From Apostichopus japonicus (lineage: Eukaryota > Echinodermata > Holothuroidea > Aspidochirotida > Stichopodidae), in NCBI RefSeq assembly GCF_037975245.1, contig NC_092575.1, forward strand, positions 19,795,841 to 19,859,840: a stretch of 64,000 nt of DNA, given 5' to 3'. This document shows positions 61,392-64,000 of the stretch, piece after piece (within the stretch, counting starts at the first letter, position 1; every line of letters begins with the position of its first letter). A program made the translations under genes and the position numbers. Below the pieces are notes generated by a model. That model did no database searches, was not told the DNA's origin, and was given only the letters and a program-made list of their open reading frames with translations.

Positions 61392-61693
61392 ACCTTCAGT
61401 CGTTGCCGAATGTAGCCTCCTTCTGGCCTTTGCTTGATTTGCTTTATTGGTAAAGTCTTGATAGCAACGGCGATGGTAAACGAATTGGTCGAAGTTAGCT
61501 AGCCTAGGCCTACTACATTCCATAATGCCTCCGTTTGCTGTGCAATTTGAAATTTCCTCCCGGAATCAATTTCTTTCCACTCTCTTGCACTTGACACAAA
61601 CGTTTTCCAACTACGATCTGTAAAATGTGACAGTTTCTCGTCGTTTTTTAACCGCGTATGACACAAACAAGAGGCAGTTGTGGGGGCAGCCAT
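61392..61693 (-). pseudogene. First exon of the zinc-finger-like gene (frameshifted)
   Basis: ATG at 61693 sits in a good start context (AACATGG). The product begins MAAPTTASCLCHTRLKNDEK, LSHFTDRSWKTFVSSAREW. After QQTEAL the frame must change by one to continue FDQFVYHRRCYQDFTNK and RRRLHSATTE before donor GTAATT. The C-x-C, H-x-x-C-Y-x-x-F-T-N-K pattern is the N-terminal zinc-binding region of the same transposon-associated family. Confidence 0.5.
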
Positions 61694-61877
61694 GTTTTGT
61701 GTTGACAAAATACTGAAAGCAGATCACATGACCTAAATAAGGGTCATTCATTGGTTGAAAGTGCAGCAGCGGATGGGCCTCATTACTGCTTTTGGGCTTC
61801 CGCTCATTTAAAATATGCCCATGTTTAACCACTGTTTTCTTCCAAAATAACTCATGTCGTTGCGGAAAACACACTGA

Positions 61878-62078
61878 ATGTTGTTTCTTTTACTTTTAAC
61901 TGCCCATTTCATTACTCAAACTAAAGCTGCAAGGGGGGTGCAACGAAAGTGTGGAAATTTGATACTCAGCCGATGGACTATCAGCGGTTACACATGTCTT
62001 CATACATGTTCGACGGAGTGCCGTAACCTGTGCTGCGTCTCTATTGCATTCTGCAAACAAAATATTCATTCTCGTTAG
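61878..62078 (+). CDS. Possible small secreted cysteine-rich peptide
   Basis: 66 codons in one exon. MLFLLLLTAHFITQTKA looks like a signal peptide with a cleavage site before ARGVQRKCG. The mature part of about 49 residues has seven cysteines (YTCLHTCSTECRNLCC is the core). A TTTAAAATATG element lies about 75 bases upstream. The mature start is strongly related to the minus-strand exon at 57630-57790 (AAGGGGGGTGCAACG and ACTCAGCCGATGGACTAT). It could be a real gene or an inverted pseudo-exon. No known family is recognised. Confidence 0.4.
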   Translation: MLFLLLLTAHFITQTKAARGVQRKCGNLILSRWTISGYTCLHTCSTECRNLCCVSIAFCKQNIHSR

Positions 62079-62560
62079 AATCGACTGAGAATTACTTAAT
62101 AGCTTTAGATGTAAACTTAGAGTTACACGTTTGAAAGATGTGAAAACCTTCCATTGGTGCTGTAAGCAACAGCCTGGGGATTGGGAAGAAAAACGCGAAA
62201 TCAATACGTTTGACCTATACCCACTCCCAAGAGAAGGATTCATGAAGCGTGGGGAAAATGCGATTTATTACACGGCGATCTTTACGCCTTTGTACTATAC
62301 TTACCATACTATTACTTACGTACTATACTTGTTGTGACGTTGAGTCACTTCGATCATGGCAAGAAATATTCATACATTTTTTCTTTCGTCTAAGGTCTAA
62401 TTCTTAAGTAACCGAATTTTTTCAGGTAATGGCTTGCGCAAAGTGGTAAGGGTTCATGTGTCTCCCCCACCCCCCCCCCCCCCACCTCGATCGTCAGTCG
62501 GAATGTTAACTTTCAGTCTAGGAAATAGGCTAGCCACCCCAATGGATATAAAACCATTAC

Positions 62561-62661
62561 GTATCCAGAAGAGCAAGAGAAAGTCGCAGTTGAACCAACT
62601 GTTCTGTTTACAGGGTCGTAGATAACATTACCATTCTCCGGGGATTCGAAACATTGACAAC
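62561..62661 (-). CDS. Exon: N-terminal half of a sushi (CCP) domain
   Basis: Acceptor TTTCTCTGTGTAG; a donor GTAATG at 62560 gives an exon of 101 bases. It encodes CQCFESPENGNVIYDP, VGSTATFSCSSGY. C-x-x-P-x-x-G-x-V, the G-S-x-x-x-F-x-C and S-G-Y positions match the first half of a CCP module. The second half should be in a separate exon to the left; I did not find it. Confidence 0.65.
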
Positions 62662-62899
62662 CTACACAGAGAAAGTTTTCCGTTAGGCATGGAAGGGAGT
62701 TCAGAGGTTTTAAATTACAGTAAATACGTAACCGTTCATAGAAAACGATTATTAAATGTTTTGCTTTAAAGTTACGTCCATTCCTATGTAACGTTATTTG
62801 ATTATACAATGAAACAGCATAGGACGCACACTGAAAAAATAAACTAGTCAATATTGCCACGGACTAACGTTAAATTAGCCTGTAACGTTAGTCAATGCA

Positions 62900-63100
62900 C
62901 ACGGACTAGCAAAAATCTTCGTTTCATCGCTGCTTCTTAGTCAGTTTACACTGACTAAGGAAAATATAATCGCAGCTGAGTCGGTGGCGACGGACTAAGG
63001 TATTTTAACCCATGGACTAAGAACGATACGGACACCCGATTTACGCCATAATCGTAGCTTAGTCGGTGTCGACGGACTAATGTATTTTAACCCACTTCGA
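62900..63100. repeat. Direct repeat, period 83 bp
   Basis: ATAATCGCAGCTGAGTCGGT at 62966 recurs as ATAATCGTAGCTTAGTCGGT at 63049, followed in both by CGACGGACTAA and TATTTTAACCCA. Two copies are clear, with further GACTAA words around them. Confidence 0.7.
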
Positions 63101-64000
63101 TGCACTTCAATTTGGAAACCGAGAGGCAACGGCAGCTTGCTGGACTTGGCATAGTTTCATACGATCACTCTAAGCAACTTTCAACCGTAAATCACCCAAG
63201 AAGGTCTTTAGAAGAATGGAGGTATTAACTGCCATCATCGGCCTACCTGTTATTCCTTTAACTTGAAGGTAAAATTAAAGTTAATTGTTAGGCCGCTGGC
63301 ACTAGTACTGTATTATGGTTAGTGTAACGCTATCGTTGTCACGCTGGCGTTTCGCAATACACAAGTGCAATGACAGTGAGTAGCCTATAGGCTTCTACAG
63401 TGCATTCTTAACACTAAAGTGTGCATTCTAAACACCAATTAACAATGTGTTATGTGTGTATTGGGCTAGATTGAACAGTGGCACATAATCTTCTAATTTA
63501 TTCCCAAACAAATGCTGGAACTATAAGTCTCAATAGTATATTTGAAGTCTACACTCATTTGGTAAAGATTTCCTGTAATTTCCCATGTGAATCTAAATGG
63601 GTAGGCTTTGTGATATTGAATAAGCAAGGCTAGACCTTCAAACGTACAGTCACAGTAGGCTGAACAAATTATGTTGGCTAGTCACCGGTATTATATGTTG
63701 CGAGCCGTCAGGATGCACGCTTCAGTTCTATTTAACCTTTTCATTTATCATTTTTTAGTATTTAATTTCCGGTCACGCCCAGGAAACAATTGCGACATTC
63801 CTTCACGGTCGACTTGTTTACTGTAAGAAGTATTAACCGTTTTTTCTCAGGAAAGCTTGATAGTCTGAAGTTATTATAACATGTGCCTTTAGTATACTGC
63901 AAAAAGAGTAAGTTGTTGTATCTGTATTGATATTTTATGTAGAAGTAACGGAAAATTTAGTATGTTTAGTTTGGTCTAATTGCACGTTTTTTTCTGTCCA
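63101..64000. other. Unannotated right end
   Basis: No coding, RNA or mobile-element signature is recognised. Confidence 0.4.

Overview
The window is eukaryotic and non-coding-rich. It has introns with GT-AG (one GC-AG) borders, long TA microsatellites, tRNA-type and U2-type short repeats, Penelope and LINE fragments, and many non-autonomous DNA transposons whose ends look like CAGKGGCGKAG and which carry 8-bp target duplications. The domain set (vWD, C8, TIL, half a C-type lectin, a farnesoic-acid-methyltransferase-like domain, sushi) together with this repeat style suggests a marine invertebrate deuterostome. An echinoderm, perhaps a sea cucumber, is my best guess, but that is inference and no gene here fixes the species.

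Layout. Positions 38669 down to 457 (minus strand) hold most of one large secreted, multi-domain gene. A TATA-like box lies at 38777-38785, and a signal-peptide exon lies at 38615-38669. Four tandem copies of a two-exon extracellular module follow (30.1-29.2 kb, 26.8-23.9 kb, 21.8-20.8 kb, 18.2-17.2 kb), then a diverged fifth copy (16450-15155) and a 36-base microexon. After that come vWD-C8-TIL, a short cysteine-rich exon, a second vWD-C8, half a C-type lectin domain and the first part of a FAMeT-like domain. The 3' end lies beyond position 1. Splice phases are compatible along the chain I could follow, and the two vWD domains have identical exon lengths (329 and 156 bases). This resembles FCGBP-, zonadhesin- or footprint-protein-like secreted gel or adhesive proteins.

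Positions 31-44 kb are mostly repeats: a 41-bp minisatellite at 31.2-32.5 kb, foldback elements, a dead LINE reverse transcriptase at 42-43.3 kb and a 170-bp palindrome at 43.9 kb. Positions 44450-48012 are a 3.56-kb DNA transposon with inverted ends and an 8-bp target duplication (CAACAGTT). It encodes the tail of a transposase and a second protein joining a Ulp1-type cysteine protease, a PHD finger and a SprT-like zinc metalloprotease, broken by one stop codon.

Positions 48-64 kb are again repeat-rich. On the minus strand there are sushi (CCP) exons (62.6 and 56.5 kb), a cysteine-rich exon (57.7 kb) and a decayed zinc-finger, transposon-like gene (61.7-58.7 kb). A short plus-strand ORF at 61878-62078 could encode a secreted cysteine-rich peptide related to the 57.7-kb exon.

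The observations most likely to be new are a repeat family headed by the 5' end of U2 snRNA (arrays at 7.6-8.1 and 13.3-13.7 kb plus fragments) and the Ulp1-PHD-SprT transposon protein.
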